Source of the DNA: Hoeflea sp. 108
GTDB taxonomy: Bacteria > Pseudomonadota > Alphaproteobacteria > Rhizobiales > Rhizobiaceae
Direction: 5' to 3'
DNA length: 64,000 bases
Assembly: GCF_000372965.1 (NCBI RefSeq)
Contig: NZ_KB890027.1
Location: 22,528-86,527, forward strand
The notes under the pieces are model-generated. The model had not been told where the DNA came from. It worked only from the letters and a program-made list of their open reading frames with translations, and ran no database searches. Of this stretch, positions 7,966 through 16,821 are shown piece after piece. A program made the position numbers and the translations under genes. How positions within the stretch are numbered: position 1 is the stretch's first letter; every line of letters starts with the position of its first letter.

Positions 7966-8367
7966 ATGGATGCGGGACGGATTGCTATTGCCCAGACCTG
8001 TCTCGACGCCGCCCATGATGGCAGTCTGAGCTTCCCCGAAATCGTCGGCAAACTGATCGCCGCCGGCTTCGAGGGCTATATGGTCGACTATCGGCGAGAC
8101 ACTCAGACCTACTATCTGCCGGACAGTGACAGCGTGATGCTCGATATGCCGTCGTCAGCAGGCGCAAGTGCCGCCACCTTCGACGCTGCTGGCGTGGAGA
8201 AGCTAGTGCGGTGAGCCCAAGCGAACGAGCCGGACTACTCCTACAAGGCTTTCTGTGAACGGGTGAAGGCAGCAGGATGCGCGGGGTATCTCGTCTCGTT
8301 CCTCGGTCGCCGGGTGGTCTACTTTGGACGGACCGCCGAAACCCACGTCGAGCACTTTCCTAACTGA
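7966..8367 (+). pseudogene. DUF1398-family gene with an internal in-frame TGA
   Basis: The frame from ATG 7966 (preceded by AAAGGAGA) matches the DUF1398 family: 'LSFPEIVGKLIAAGFEGYMVDYRR' landmarks and 'TYYLPDSDSV'. A TGA at 8212-8214 (codon 83) interrupts it, but the same frame continues open to 8367 with the family's C-terminal half ('YSYKAFCERVKAAGCAGYLV', then 'FGRTAETHVEHFPN'). No frameshift is needed: one substitution explains the stop. The complete protein would be 133 residues. Function of DUF1398 is not established. Either the gene is dead or the base is a sequencing error. Confidence 0.85.
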
Positions 8368-8447
8368 CCAGTTCGACGCCGTCCGCGATGTCGGACCGAC
8401 TAACACGTCGGCACTCCGTGTCGAACCAGGGGCAGGAGAGGGGCTTT

Positions 8448-9617
8448 TCAGAGCCCCGACGCCTTGGTGAGGTTGACGCGGAACCTGTCACGACGGCGTT
8501 GGTATTTGCGCGTCATCTCAGCGCTGGCGTGGCCAAGCTGCTTCTGGACATAGCGCTCATCGACCTCGGCCGAGGAGGCGAGGCCAGACCGAAGCGAGTG
8601 TCCGGCGAACAGCTTGCCGCGCTGACCCTCGGGCAGGTCGCCGCGGACGCCGGCCGCCAGCGCGGTGCGCTTGACGAGGCGTGCGACCTCCTGGTCGTTG
8701 AGACGCTCCGATCCGACAGCCTTGCCCTGACCCGTCACACGGCGGAACAGGGGGCCGTGGGGAATACGCGCAAACTTCAGCCAGGTTTGAAGCGCCACGA
8801 CGGGGCACGTTGCATCGGATGAGCCGCGGCCGACTTCTACCTCGCGCCAGCCGGTCTTTCCCCGCAACGTCAGCAAGATGCCTTTGTCCAGCATCTCCAC
8901 CCAGCCAGAAGAATCCTCGGTCTGGTCACGACCGACGTCGAGGCCAACGACCTCGGAGCGGCGCAGGCCGCCGGCGAAGCCGAGCAGCAGCATGGCACGA
9001 TCCCGCAGACCGCGCAGGGTGCCGCGGTCGAGCGTTTCCAGCATGGCGATGAGGTCCTCGGGCAGCACCGCTTCTTTCTGCCGCGGCGGGGCAGCGTGCT
9101 TGTTGCGAATGCCGGCCATGACGGTGGCAACGTGACGATCCTTGCGGTCCAGCGTTAGTCCGCGTTGGGAATAGTTCCAGGAGAGGGAGGAAAGCCGGCG
9201 TTCGATCGTCGACACGGAGTTCGGCTTCTTGTCGCCCGTCACCGTCCCGGAGGCACAGGCAGTGATGTAGAGGCCGACGGTTTGCGGGTCCGCTGGCAAG
9301 GTTTCCACACCCTGGCGCCGGCACCAGCTGGCAAAATGCTTCCAGTCCGAGGCGTATGCCCGGCGCGTATTGGTCGAGCTTGCCGCCTCGATGTAGGATC
9401 GCGCCCGATCGGCGAGGTGTTCGAGATGGCCGGGAACATGCGGTTGTTCGCCGCCAGCGACAACCGGAAGGGGAGGGGGCGAAGCTGGTCCCGTCTCGTC
9501 GGCCGCTGCATCCTCGGGAACCCGAACCCGGCCCATTTCCATGAGGAGGTCGACAATGTCGGGCAGGTCGTCAGGCGCGCCTTTATGAGACGCGGTGGCG
9601 GCCGACATCCGCGCCAT
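8448..9617 (-). CDS. Tyrosine recombinase (phage-integrase family)
   Basis: A site-specific tyrosine recombinase. The N-terminal core-binding domain ('YIEAASSTNTRRAYASDW') is followed by the catalytic domain with all expected residues: Arg in 'GGLRRSEVVGL', Lys in 'LRGKTGWREV', HxxR in 'GHSLRSGLA', His in 'LGHASAEM' and the Tyr nucleophile in 'TRKYQRRRD'. The start is uncertain: ATG 9617 ('MARMSAAT') is chosen, but the frame is open to 10025, across transposon-end repeats. It is transcribed away from tniABQ and may act as the element's cointegrate resolvase, as tniR does in Tn5053-like transposons; this role is inference. Confidence 0.88.
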   Translation of the reverse strand: MARMSAATASHKGAPDDLPDIVDLLMEMGRVRVPEDAAADETGPASPPPLPVVAGGEQPHVPGHLEHLADRARSYIEAASSTNTRRAYASDWKHFASWCRRQGVETLPADPQTVGLYITACASGTVTGDKKPNSVSTIERRLSSLSWNYSQRGLTLDRKDRHVATVMAGIRNKHAAPPRQKEAVLPEDLIAMLETLDRGTLRGLRDRAMLLLGFAGGLRRSEVVGLDVGRDQTEDSSGWVEMLDKGILLTLRGKTGWREVEVGRGSSDATCPVVALQTWLKFARIPHGPLFRRVTGQGKAVGSERLNDQEVARLVKRTALAAGVRGDLPEGQRGKLFAGHSLRSGLASSAEVDERYVQKQLGHASAEMTRKYQRRRDRFRVNLTKASGL

Positions 9618-9687
9618 GGAAACATCATCCGGCGCGCCCGTGCTGTGGGACGGTCCGGAGGGTCGCGTGTCGGATTGCCGGGTTTCA

Positions 9688-9796
9688 TGAGACTCCGGAT
9701 TGTTTGTTGTCAATGGTTTGTCCGTGACGCCATTGTGAGACTGAATCGGGGTTATTGAGACTGGCGATAAAACTGAGTCGGAATTTGTGAGACCAG
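9688..9796. repeat. Cluster of TGAGACT-type repeats (candidate transposon end)
   Basis: TGAGACT occurs at 9688-9694, 9736-9742 and 9756-9762, with TGAGACC at 9788-9794. The motif recurs at 10273 and, inverted (AGTCTCA), downstream of tniQ. Arrays of short transposase-binding repeats are typical of Tn7/Tn5053-type ends. The exact outer boundary could not be fixed. Confidence 0.6.
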
Positions 9797-10313
9797 ATTG
9801 CAGCCAACCGGCGAAGCTGTCCACGGATCCCGACACCGGGCATGTAAACGTCGTAGAATTGGAGGTCATTATGGCAACTAAACCGAGGTTCAAGAGCGAT
9901 GCCTTCGAGGCTATCCATAGCTCGGCCAACGCAATGTACAAAGTCGGAACGATCGACAAGGCGACGATGCGCAGTTTTGACGAAAGCTGTCTGACGACGC
10001 CGAACCTCGAACCCGATGAGATCAAGACGCTGCGCGAGAGCCACCACGTAAGCCAGCCGGTGTTCGCGCGCTATTTGAACACGTCGGAATCGACGGTGCA
10101 GAAGTGGGAAACCGGCGCCAAGCGGCCGAGCGGCATGGCCCTGAAGCTGCTGGCCATTGTCCGGAAGCACGGGTTGCAGATCCTGCAATAGGCGCTGGAT
10201 AGCTTCCGGGTCATGAGCCTTCGGCGGAGCTGCCTTGTCGATGACGTAATTCTGCAATCGATTCGGGGTTATTGAGACTGACCTCGAAGGTGAGTCGGCG
10301 TTTGTCAGACCAG
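9746..10313. repeat. Pair of 51-bp imperfect direct repeats flanking the orphan antitoxin gene
   Basis: Copy 1 is 9746-9796 and copy 2 is 10263-10313; by hand alignment 41 of 51 positions match, including the first 18. Both contain TGAGACT and TGAGTCGG. The two copies bracket the HTH gene at 9871-10191, as if that gene were captured between two transposon ends or the end was duplicated. Confidence 0.75.
9871..10191 (+). CDS. Orphan HigA/NadS-like antitoxin or XRE regulator
   Basis: A 106-residue protein with an XRE helix-turn-helix in its C-terminal half: 'LRESHHVSQPVFARYLNTSE' then 'STVQKWETGAKRPSGMALKL', the pattern of HigA- and NadS-type antitoxins that follow RelE/HigB toxins. ATG 9871 has GGAGG eight bases upstream; a longer frame from 9787 is open but runs into the transposon-end repeat. 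The usual upstream toxin is absent: the space is occupied by the 51-bp repeat. It may regulate the adjacent transposition genes or be a leftover antitoxin. Confidence 0.78.
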   Translation: MATKPRFKSDAFEAIHSSANAMYKVGTIDKATMRSFDESCLTTPNLEPDEIKTLRESHHVSQPVFARYLNTSESTVQKWETGAKRPSGMALKLLAIVRKHGLQILQ

Positions 10314-10338
10314 CTTCGGCCAGACGCGAGGTTGCCCC

Positions 10339-11952
10339 GTGGATCATGACGACGCCGATCCCGAGAGATGGGCCGAAGCCCGGCGGCGGGCGGAGATCCT
10401 GTCGAAAATGCCGTCGCGACCAGGCGACGTGGATGTCGGCGATGCGATGGCTGCGCTCGGGATCAGCCGGGCAACGCTGTTTCGCTGGCTGAAGCAGTTC
10501 CGCAAGGATGACCGCACAAGCGCGCTGTTGCCGCGTCGACGCGGCCCGGATGCGGGCATGCAGCCGCTGGAGCCGACAGTGCTCGCCATTGTCGAAAAGC
10601 ATTTCCAGAAACTCTATGCCACTCGGCGAAAGCCCACACGGACGCGCTTTCAGCGCGAGGTGGCGGCGGATTGCCGAATGGCGGGATTGCAACCGCCCTC
10701 CATTCGCCGGCTCGGGCGCTGGCTTGCCATGCATGATCAGGCTGACCTCCTGCGTCGCCGCGAAGGTGCCAAAAGATCCGAGCCGGTTTTCCTGGCGACG
10801 CCGGGCGGACTGGAGGCCACAGCACCGCTCCACATCGTGCAGATCGACCACACCAAGGTCGACGTCACCGTGGTCGATCCGGTGACGCGGTTGCCGATCG
10901 GCAGGCCGACGCTGACGCTGGCCATCGACGTCAACACTCGGATGGTCATGGGGTACTATCTGTCGCTGGAAGCGCCGTCTCTCACGGTCGTGGCGCTGTG
11001 CCTGACCCATACGGTGATGGACAAGACTGGCTGGCTGGCTTCGCGCGGCATCGCGGCCGACTGGGCCGCGCATGGCATTCCCAGGACCATTCATGTCGAC
11101 AACGGCGCCGAATTCCATGCGCGGGCCTTCGAGCGCGCCTGCGCCGAGCACCGCATCGACCTAACCTACCGCCCACCCGGCACGCCGCGCTTCGGCGGCC
11201 ATATCGAACGGTTGATCGGCACGATGATGGGGGCGGTGCATCTCATTCCCGGCTCGCATTTCTCCAACATTCGCGAACGCGGCGATCTCAACCCGGAAGC
11301 CGAGGCGGTGATGACGCTGCGCGAACTTGAAACCTACCTCGCGCTGGAAATCGTTGGGTCCTACCATGCACGCATCCACAAGACCCTCGATCTGCCGCCG
11401 GCAACGGCCTGGCGAACCCGGATCGTCGAGGACACGGTGCGGATGCCGTCCGATCCACGGCAATTCCTGATCGATTTCCTGCCGTTCGAGGAGCGCACGC
11501 TGCAGCGCGACGGGCTGCATCTGTTCCATATCCGCTACTGGTCGGATGAGTTGCGCTGGCTAATGGGCCCAAATCCGCGGCGATTGCCCATCAAATATGA
11601 TCCACGCGACCTGTCTTGCGTGTTCGTGGCGACAGGGGAGGCGTATCTGGATGTGCGGCCAGCCGACCGCACCCGTCCGGCGATCGCCTTGTGGGAGCAC
11701 CAGGCGGCGCGTCGTGCGTTGCGGGCAGAAGGGCGCAAGGCCCTCGACGAGGATCTCATTTTTTCTACGATCCTCGCCCAGCGCGCTCTGGTCGACGAAG
11801 CGACGCGCACGACCAAGGCGATGCGAAGGGATCTTGCACGGCGCGAGCACCTTACCGCGACGATGATCGACATCACGCCGGAGATCGCCCCGATCGGCGA
11901 CGACAGACCCCTGCAGCTACCCTATTTCGCGGTGGAGGAATGGGATGACTGA
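10339..11952 (+). CDS. tniA: TniA-type DDE transposase (Mu/TnsB superfamily)
   Basis: The 537-residue transposase has an N-terminal helix-turn-helix ('AMAALGISRATLFRWLKQF') and an rve/DDE integrase core: first Asp in 'VQIDHTKVD', second in 'TIHVDNGAEFHA', Glu in 'FGGHIERLIG', followed by a Mu-type C-terminal beta-barrel domain ('LDVRPADRTRPAIALWEHQ'). Start is GTG 10339 with a GAGG element upstream; the nearby ATG is out of frame. It overlaps tniB by eight bases and forms the tniA-tniB-tniQ operon of Tn5053/Tn402-like elements. Confidence 0.93.
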   Translation: MDHDDADPERWAEARRRAEILSKMPSRPGDVDVGDAMAALGISRATLFRWLKQFRKDDRTSALLPRRRGPDAGMQPLEPTVLAIVEKHFQKLYATRRKPTRTRFQREVAADCRMAGLQPPSIRRLGRWLAMHDQADLLRRREGAKRSEPVFLATPGGLEATAPLHIVQIDHTKVDVTVVDPVTRLPIGRPTLTLAIDVNTRMVMGYYLSLEAPSLTVVALCLTHTVMDKTGWLASRGIAADWAAHGIPRTIHVDNGAEFHARAFERACAEHRIDLTYRPPGTPRFGGHIERLIGTMMGAVHLIPGSHFSNIRERGDLNPEAEAVMTLRELETYLALEIVGSYHARIHKTLDLPPATAWRTRIVEDTVRMPSDPRQFLIDFLPFEERTLQRDGLHLFHIRYWSDELRWLMGPNPRRLPIKYDPRDLSCVFVATGEAYLDVRPADRTRPAIALWEHQAARRALRAEGRKALDEDLIFSTILAQRALVDEATRTTKAMRRDLARREHLTATMIDITPEIAPIGDDRPLQLPYFAVEEWDD

Positions 11953-12826
11953 GGATTTCGAGCATCTGTTTCCCGCCAGCCGACAGGTCGCCGCGCTCAG
12001 CGCAGAGGAACGCATCCGCAGGATCCGCGCCGACCGCTGGATCAACTATCCGCGCGCCGAACAGGCGCTGCAAAAACTCGAGGAGCTGATCGTCTTCCCG
12101 CAGCGCGCCCGCATGCCTAATCTGCTCATTGTCGGCGCCAGCGGCATGGGCAAGACCATGATCGTGGAAAAGTTCTCGCGAGATCATCCCTCCAGTTTCG
12201 ACGCGGTGACCGGATGCATGCACATGCCGGTGATCGTCGTGCAGATGGTGTCGGGGCCCGACGAGGCGCGGTTCTACAAGCGGTTGCTGGCGGCGATCGG
12301 CGCGCCCGAACCGCCGCGCGCAACGCTGTCAGTCCTGGAAAACCTGACCTTGCGCCTGCTTTCAGAAATCCGCCCCGGGCTGCTGGTCATCGACGAGGTG
12401 CACAGCCTGCAGGCCGGCTCGGTGCGCGAGCAGACGCGGTTTTTGAACATGCTGCGCTTTCTCGGCAACGAGCTCAGGATTTCGCTCGTCTGCGTCGGCA
12501 CCCAGCAGGCGCGCAACGCGCTGCGCACCGACGATCAGCTGGTGCGCCGTTTCGAAGCCTTCGCGCTGCCGCCCTGGCAGAACGACGCGGATTTTGGCGG
12601 CCTGATCGGCAGCCTGCAGCGTACCTTGCCGCTGCGCCGGCCGAGCGAGATTTCTGAGCCGATGCTGAAGCGCTTGGTCGAGACGACCGGCGGCATCACC
12701 GCCGGGATCTTCTCGCTGATGGGCATGCTCGCCGCTGCCGCGATCGAAAGCGGCGAAGAGCGGATCGTCGCCCATGATGTCGCCGACAAGCGCAACATTC
12801 TTGCACTGCTGGGAGAACCGGTGTGA
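11945..12826 (+). CDS. tniB: TniB, AAA+ transposition ATPase
   Basis: The ATP-dependent partner that selects targets and activates TniA, related to TnsC, MuB and IstB. Walker A GASGMGKT is at residues 64-71 and Walker B is 'GLLVIDEVHSLQ'; a sensor-like 'LVCVGTQQARNAL' follows. Its 293 residues fit the family. ATG 11945 overlaps the tniA stop, and its own stop overlaps the GTG of tniQ, indicating coupled translation. Confidence 0.93.
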   Translation: MTEDFEHLFPASRQVAALSAEERIRRIRADRWINYPRAEQALQKLEELIVFPQRARMPNLLIVGASGMGKTMIVEKFSRDHPSSFDAVTGCMHMPVIVVQMVSGPDEARFYKRLLAAIGAPEPPRATLSVLENLTLRLLSEIRPGLLVIDEVHSLQAGSVREQTRFLNMLRFLGNELRISLVCVGTQQARNALRTDDQLVRRFEAFALPPWQNDADFGGLIGSLQRTLPLRRPSEISEPMLKRLVETTGGITAGIFSLMGMLAAAAIESGEERIVAHDVADKRNILALLGEPV

Positions 12827-13851
12827 TCACCGCGCCGACATTGACGCGGTTGCCGGTCGTGCCGAGGCCGGAAAAGGACGAACGGTTGTCCTCGTGGATG
12901 CATCGGCTGGCGCGTCTCTACGCCATGCCGATCGACGCGTTTTTGGAGCACTGCGGCTTGAGCGGCCGCAGGATCGGCGAGCTGGAATGGCGGCTTGGGG
13001 CAGGGGAGGGGGCTTTGCTGGCCCGCCGCACCGGCATCAGTCTGGATGCCTTGCGGGCACTGACCTTTGCCGGGATCGGACCGCATGCACGGCTGATGAT
13101 CGCGACCAGCAATCGCTATGTCTGCCCGCACTGTCGTGCGGGCGTTAACCGAAAGACGGCCGCGCTCCCCTGGAATTTGTGGTGCGGCGAGCATCAAATG
13201 CGGTTTCGCTTCAAGGGAGGCGGAAGTCTGCAGACCCTGATGTCAAAACCGCAATTGATGGCTCTCGACCGCTACGCGCGCGCCAGTGCGCTGCGGATGG
13301 CGGACTGGACACGGGGGAGGGATGAGGGAGCCCCGTCAATCGAGGCGCTGCTGGATTTCCTGACGACGCGGCATCGCAAACCTTCGCCGCCGTCGCTCGA
13401 TGAACAGCCCGTTCTTTCGCTGGAGGCACGTCGGGCCAATCACGCGTTTCTGACGCGTCCGATCGCGCGCCAGGCGCTTCTGGTCATCGTGCCGGAGTAT
13501 GATCGCGTTGCACCCATCCTGGCCAAGCCGGTTCCGCGTGGCCTGTTCGCGCTGGCGCACGGCTCTCTCCTGCAGAACTATGCGCTTGCCGTCGGCTTGG
13601 GGCGACTGTCCGCCGATCCGGCTGGTTACGCGGCAGCGGTGTTGCTGGCGAGCGACCCGGAAGGCGAGGAACGGTTGCGCGAAACATTGCGGGCGTGGCC
13701 GCTGAAGTTGCGCCGGCGTATCTACGGACGGTTCAGGCGGCTTCGCGACGCTCAGAATGACGCGCATCGCGACCCTTTTGCCGGAAAGAGGCGGCCAGTC
13801 TCACAATTCCGATTCACCCAGTCTCATAATCATGCTCGGGGAATCTCATAA
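12823..13851 (+). CDS. tniQ: TniQ, zinc-finger transposition targeting protein
   Basis: A TniQ/TnsD-family protein. 'LPVVPRPEKDERLSSWMHRLARLY' shows the family N-terminus ('DERLSSWMHRLARLY') and a zinc-binding pattern follows: 'YVCPHCRAG' (CxxC) then 'WCGEHQ' (C..H). It is needed for transposition or target choice in Tn5053-like elements. GTG 12823 overlaps the tniB stop. The 3' end of the gene runs into the right-end repeats (AGTCTCA at 13797 and 13820), so the last dozen codons are part of the transposon end. Confidence 0.88.
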   Translation: MITAPTLTRLPVVPRPEKDERLSSWMHRLARLYAMPIDAFLEHCGLSGRRIGELEWRLGAGEGALLARRTGISLDALRALTFAGIGPHARLMIATSNRYVCPHCRAGVNRKTAALPWNLWCGEHQMRFRFKGGGSLQTLMSKPQLMALDRYARASALRMADWTRGRDEGAPSIEALLDFLTTRHRKPSPPSLDEQPVLSLEARRANHAFLTRPIARQALLVIVPEYDRVAPILAKPVPRGLFALAHGSLLQNYALAVGLGRLSADPAGYAAAVLLASDPEGEERLRETLRAWPLKLRRRIYGRFRRLRDAQNDAHRDPFAGKRRPVSQFRFTQSHNHARGIS

Positions 13852-13921
13852 TCATGCGCGAGAGTCCCGCCCAGGCCCTTGAGTCTCATCAATTCTGCTC
13901 ATCCGACAATTCTGCTCGACA
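13797..13921. repeat. Right-end repeat cluster of the TniABQ element
   Basis: AGTCTCA occurs at 13797-13803, 13820-13826 and 13882-13888, with AATCTCA at 13842-13848; two of these are embedded in 'TCTCATAATCATGC'. They are inverted relative to the TGAGACT copies at the left. The stretch ends near CCGACA/CGACA sequences that may be the terminal 5'-TGTCG inverted tip, but no target duplication could be matched to the left side. Confidence 0.6.
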
Positions 13922-14057
13922 TTAGAGGCCATTTCGGCAGCAGATCACTTTATGAACGATAATGCAAGATTATCAGTCATTATGGCCGCACGACAGGCGG
14001 TGCGTTTTGATGGCGTTCATATAGTCAAAAGCGCACGCACGATTTACAATATCCACC

Positions 14058-15017
14058 ATGATTCGAACCGACTCATCGCTTGCCGCTTCGCCGCCGCCGC
14101 CGCGCGTTCCGTCTTGGGCGTTGCCGGGCGGGACCGTCGACCACGAAACCGACGCCGCTTTCTTTGCCGGTGCCGCCTTGACGTCGCTCGACACTCTGGT
14201 GCGTTCCGAACCGCCCTGGGCCGGCGCCTGGCGCCAGCGGCTGGCGCTGAAATGCGCCGCCGCCGCCGTGCGCCTCGCCGGTCGGAGCGAAGATGAGAGT
14301 GCGCTCCGTGACGCCTGGTATCTGCGCCCTGCCGCCGGTGATCCCGGTCCCGCCGGCACCATTTTGGCCGCGTGGCGGCAGCTCGCGGCCCGGTCGCCGG
14401 TGATCGACACTGCGCGGCTGGCCGAAGTGGTCATGCTGCTCGGTCTGCGCTGGGACGACGGCTTTGCCGATCTCCCGGGGGCGATTAACGACCTGGTCCG
14501 CTCCGGCCGCCCGGCGCCGTTTGTCGCCGCGGCGATCGCCAGCCAGATTGTTGCCCTGTCGCCTGGCGCAGAATTGCTGGCCTGGTGGTGCGCCGATCTG
14601 GTGCTGGCGCAAAAACTGCGCTGGCCACGGCCGGTGCCGCTGCTGATGGCGCAGGCTTTTGGCCCCGCCTTTCGTACTCAAGGAGCGCGCGCGGCAGGAA
14701 CACGCATCCGACCGGGAGGGGAAGGATTTGAAGGGGCGGTGTGCCTGGCGCTGGTCCAGGGCTCAGCCGAGGCTTGTGGATTGGCTGGTGAGCTGTCGCG
14801 GCGCGCCGAGCGGCTTGCGGCAGTGATGCCAAAACTGCGCGCCAAAGGGGCTGGTGACGCGATCAAAAAGCTGCTCGATGACGATGCCGTGCCCGGCTCG
14901 CTGACCACCAAAACCCTGTCGCGGTTCGGGGCGCGCCGGCTGTTCGAGCGGCTACAAACATTCGAGGCGGTGCGAGAGCTGTCGGGTCGTTCCTCCTTCC
15001 GGCTGTATGGGCTGTAG
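14058..15017 (+). CDS. DUF1403-family protein
   Basis: A 319-residue protein recognisable as DUF1403 by 'PSWALPGGTVDHETDAAFFAGAA' (shown in part as 'DHETDAAFFAGAALTSLD') and 'WRQRLALKCAAAAVRLAGR' near the N-terminus. It is rich in alanine and predicted largely helical. Function is unknown. It is followed after two bases by scpB, a pairing seen repeatedly on rhizobial plasmids and symbiosis islands next to TniABQ-type elements, which suggests a role in plasmid maintenance or element biology; that is inference. Confidence 0.85.
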   Translation: MIRTDSSLAASPPPPRVPSWALPGGTVDHETDAAFFAGAALTSLDTLVRSEPPWAGAWRQRLALKCAAAAVRLAGRSEDESALRDAWYLRPAAGDPGPAGTILAAWRQLAARSPVIDTARLAEVVMLLGLRWDDGFADLPGAINDLVRSGRPAPFVAAAIASQIVALSPGAELLAWWCADLVLAQKLRWPRPVPLLMAQAFGPAFRTQGARAAGTRIRPGGEGFEGAVCLALVQGSAEACGLAGELSRRAERLAAVMPKLRAKGAGDAIKKLLDDDAVPGSLTTKTLSRFGARRLFERLQTFEAVRELSGRSSFRLYGL

Positions 15018-15019
15018 CT

Positions 15020-15724
15020 ATGGTCGGATTCGCCGGGCGCAAAGGGCAAAACGAGCAGCTCGGGCTGTTCGACCGCGAGCTCGAGCACCTGCCGCCGGAA
15101 CTGCGTTGGCGTGAATGGATGGGGCGGGTCGAGGCGGTAATCTTTGCCGCCAGCACGCCGGTCACACGTAGTGTGCTCGCGCGAGTGGTTGGCAAAAGCT
15201 GCAACATCGAGCTGATCATCGACGACATTCGCGCCGAGCTCGCCGGGCGGCCCTACGAGCTGGTGTCGGTCGCTGGCGGCTGGCAGCATCGGACCAAAAA
15301 GGTTTTTGGCGACGCCATCCAGGCCGCCGTCGGCCAGCAAGGCCGCGAGGGCGAAAAAGAGCTGACTCAATCGGAAGCGCTGGTGCTGATGGGCATTGCC
15401 TACTTCCAGCCGATCACCCGCGGCGAGCTATCGTCGTTCTTTGGCAAGGAGGTATCGCGCGATCTGATCGGGGTTCTGCGCTCGCAGGATCTTATCGCGT
15501 CGGGACCGCGCTCGCCGCAGCCTGGTGCGCCCTATACTTATGTGACCACCAAGGCGTTCCTCTCCCACTTCGGCTTCGACACGCTACGCGACCTGCCGGA
15601 TTTCGAGGCACTCGAGGATGCCGGGCTGCTGTCGAAAGAGAGGCTGTTGGCCGGCGACATTCCGGCCGGGCTGGCTGGCGGGGAGGGCGACCATGAAGAC
15701 AATGGAGTAAAAGTCGACGGCTGA
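15020..15724 (+). CDS. scpB: ScpB-like SMC-complex subunit
   Basis: The 234-residue product has the two winged-helix domains of ScpB: 'WMGRVEAVIFAASTPVTRSV' in the first, and 'LTQSEALVLMGIAYFQPITR' plus 'GELSSFFGKEVSRDLIGVL' in the second. ScpB bridges ScpA and SMC in chromosome condensation. This copy is divergent and has no scpA or smc neighbour; it follows the DUF1403 gene by two bases and is probably translated with it. It may adapt the host SMC complex to the element, or act as a regulator. Confidence 0.82.
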   Translation: MVGFAGRKGQNEQLGLFDRELEHLPPELRWREWMGRVEAVIFAASTPVTRSVLARVVGKSCNIELIIDDIRAELAGRPYELVSVAGGWQHRTKKVFGDAIQAAVGQQGREGEKELTQSEALVLMGIAYFQPITRGELSSFFGKEVSRDLIGVLRSQDLIASGPRSPQPGAPYTYVTTKAFLSHFGFDTLRDLPDFEALEDAGLLSKERLLAGDIPAGLAGGEGDHEDNGVKVDG

Positions 15725-15837
15725 AGAATCGTGCGAACATCGACAAGGGAAAAAACACGATTGCGCGATACAAATCGCGGTTGAAAAGTTAACGTCGCAT
15801 GCGCGTTGCCGTGTGAATGGAGACCCGAGAAGAGCTT

Positions 15838-16804
15838 ATGACTACTGCCCGCCATATCGTGACGCTGCTTAAGAGCCACATTGCCGGCGATGAGGATCGT
15901 TTCCTCGCCACCGCGATGCAGCTTGCTGCGCATGAGGCGCGTCAGGGCCATGGCAAGCTTGCTCAGGACCTCAAGAACCTGATCGATGCGGCCAAGAGCA
16001 GGGACACCGGGATTGCGAAAAGCGCCCGCCCGGTTCCCCTTGTTCAGCCGAAGGGCGAACTCGCAGGGCTCCTGCATGCGCGCTATCCTGACCTGCGGCT
16101 GACCGACATGATTCTGCCGGATAGCCTGCGCGCTCGCCTGCAGCGCGTGCTGGGCGAGCAGCGCCAACAAGCCAGCTTGCGCGAGCAAACTTCTTCTGGT
16201 CGGTCCGCCCGGATCCGGCAAGACCATGACCGCCTCGGCATTGGCCGGCGAGCTTCATCTGCCCCTCTTCACGATTGTCCTCGATGGATTGATCACCAAG
16301 TTCATGGGTGAGACGGCGGGCAAGCTGCGGCTTGTATTTGACGCAATGCAGTCGACCCGCGGCGTCTACTTCTTTGACGAGTTCGATGCCATTGGAGCGC
16401 GTCGCGGGGAACGTCAGGATGTAGGCGAGATCCGGCGCGTGCTCAACTCGTTCTTGCAATTTCTCGAGCAAGACGACAGCCAAAGCCTGATCATCGCGGC
16501 AACGAACCATCCCGAGCTGCTCGACAGGGCCTTGTTCCGCCGTTTCGACGACGTCATAGAATACGCCGTCCCCGATCAGCCACTCATCGAGGCGCTGCTT
16601 CGGGCTCGACTTGATCGCTTCGACACCAGGGGGCTTGCCTGGAACAAGGCGATTTCTCAGGCCGAGAGATTGTCGCAGGCGGAGATTATCCGCGCGGCGG
16701 ACGACGCAGCAAAAACCATCATATTGCGGGGCGGGAAGCGGATCACATCGGAGGCGCTGTTAGACGCGCTGACGGAACGCCGGCAGGCCTCGCTGTCTGA
16801 TTAG
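15838..16804 (+). pseudogene. Frameshifted AAA ATPase (partner of an S8 peptidase)
   Basis: Two overlapping frames together give one AAA+ ATPase. The first (from ATG 15838) has the N-terminal helical domain 'HEARQGHGKLAQDLKNLID'; it leaves frame near 16185-16195. The second carries Walker A 'LLLVGPPGSGKTMTA' (no start before it), Walker B 'GVYFFDEFDAIG', and 'LIIAATNHPELLDRALFRRF'. The segment expected between 'LREQ' and 'LLLVGPP' is missing a few residues as well as the frame, so a small deletion is likely. It is followed by an S8 peptidase gene, a conserved gene pair. The damage and the truncated partner suggest the system is inactive. Confidence 0.82.
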
Positions 16805-16821
16805 CGACAGCACAGGTTATA

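Noticed and set aside
9685..11151. 488-codon open frame on the minus strand opposite tniA
   Set aside because: It lies opposite the transposase and the antitoxin-like gene and shows no family motifs; the sense-strand genes explain the region.
10339..13851. CRISPR-associated transposon
   Set aside because: TniABQ genes are present but no cas genes, repeat-spacer array or TnsA-like gene is in the window.
8389..13921. TGTCGG at 8389 and CCGACA/CGACA near 13903-13921 as exact tips of the TniABQ element
   Set aside because: The flanking five bases do not match as a target duplication and the inner repeats differ, so the boundaries are not supported.
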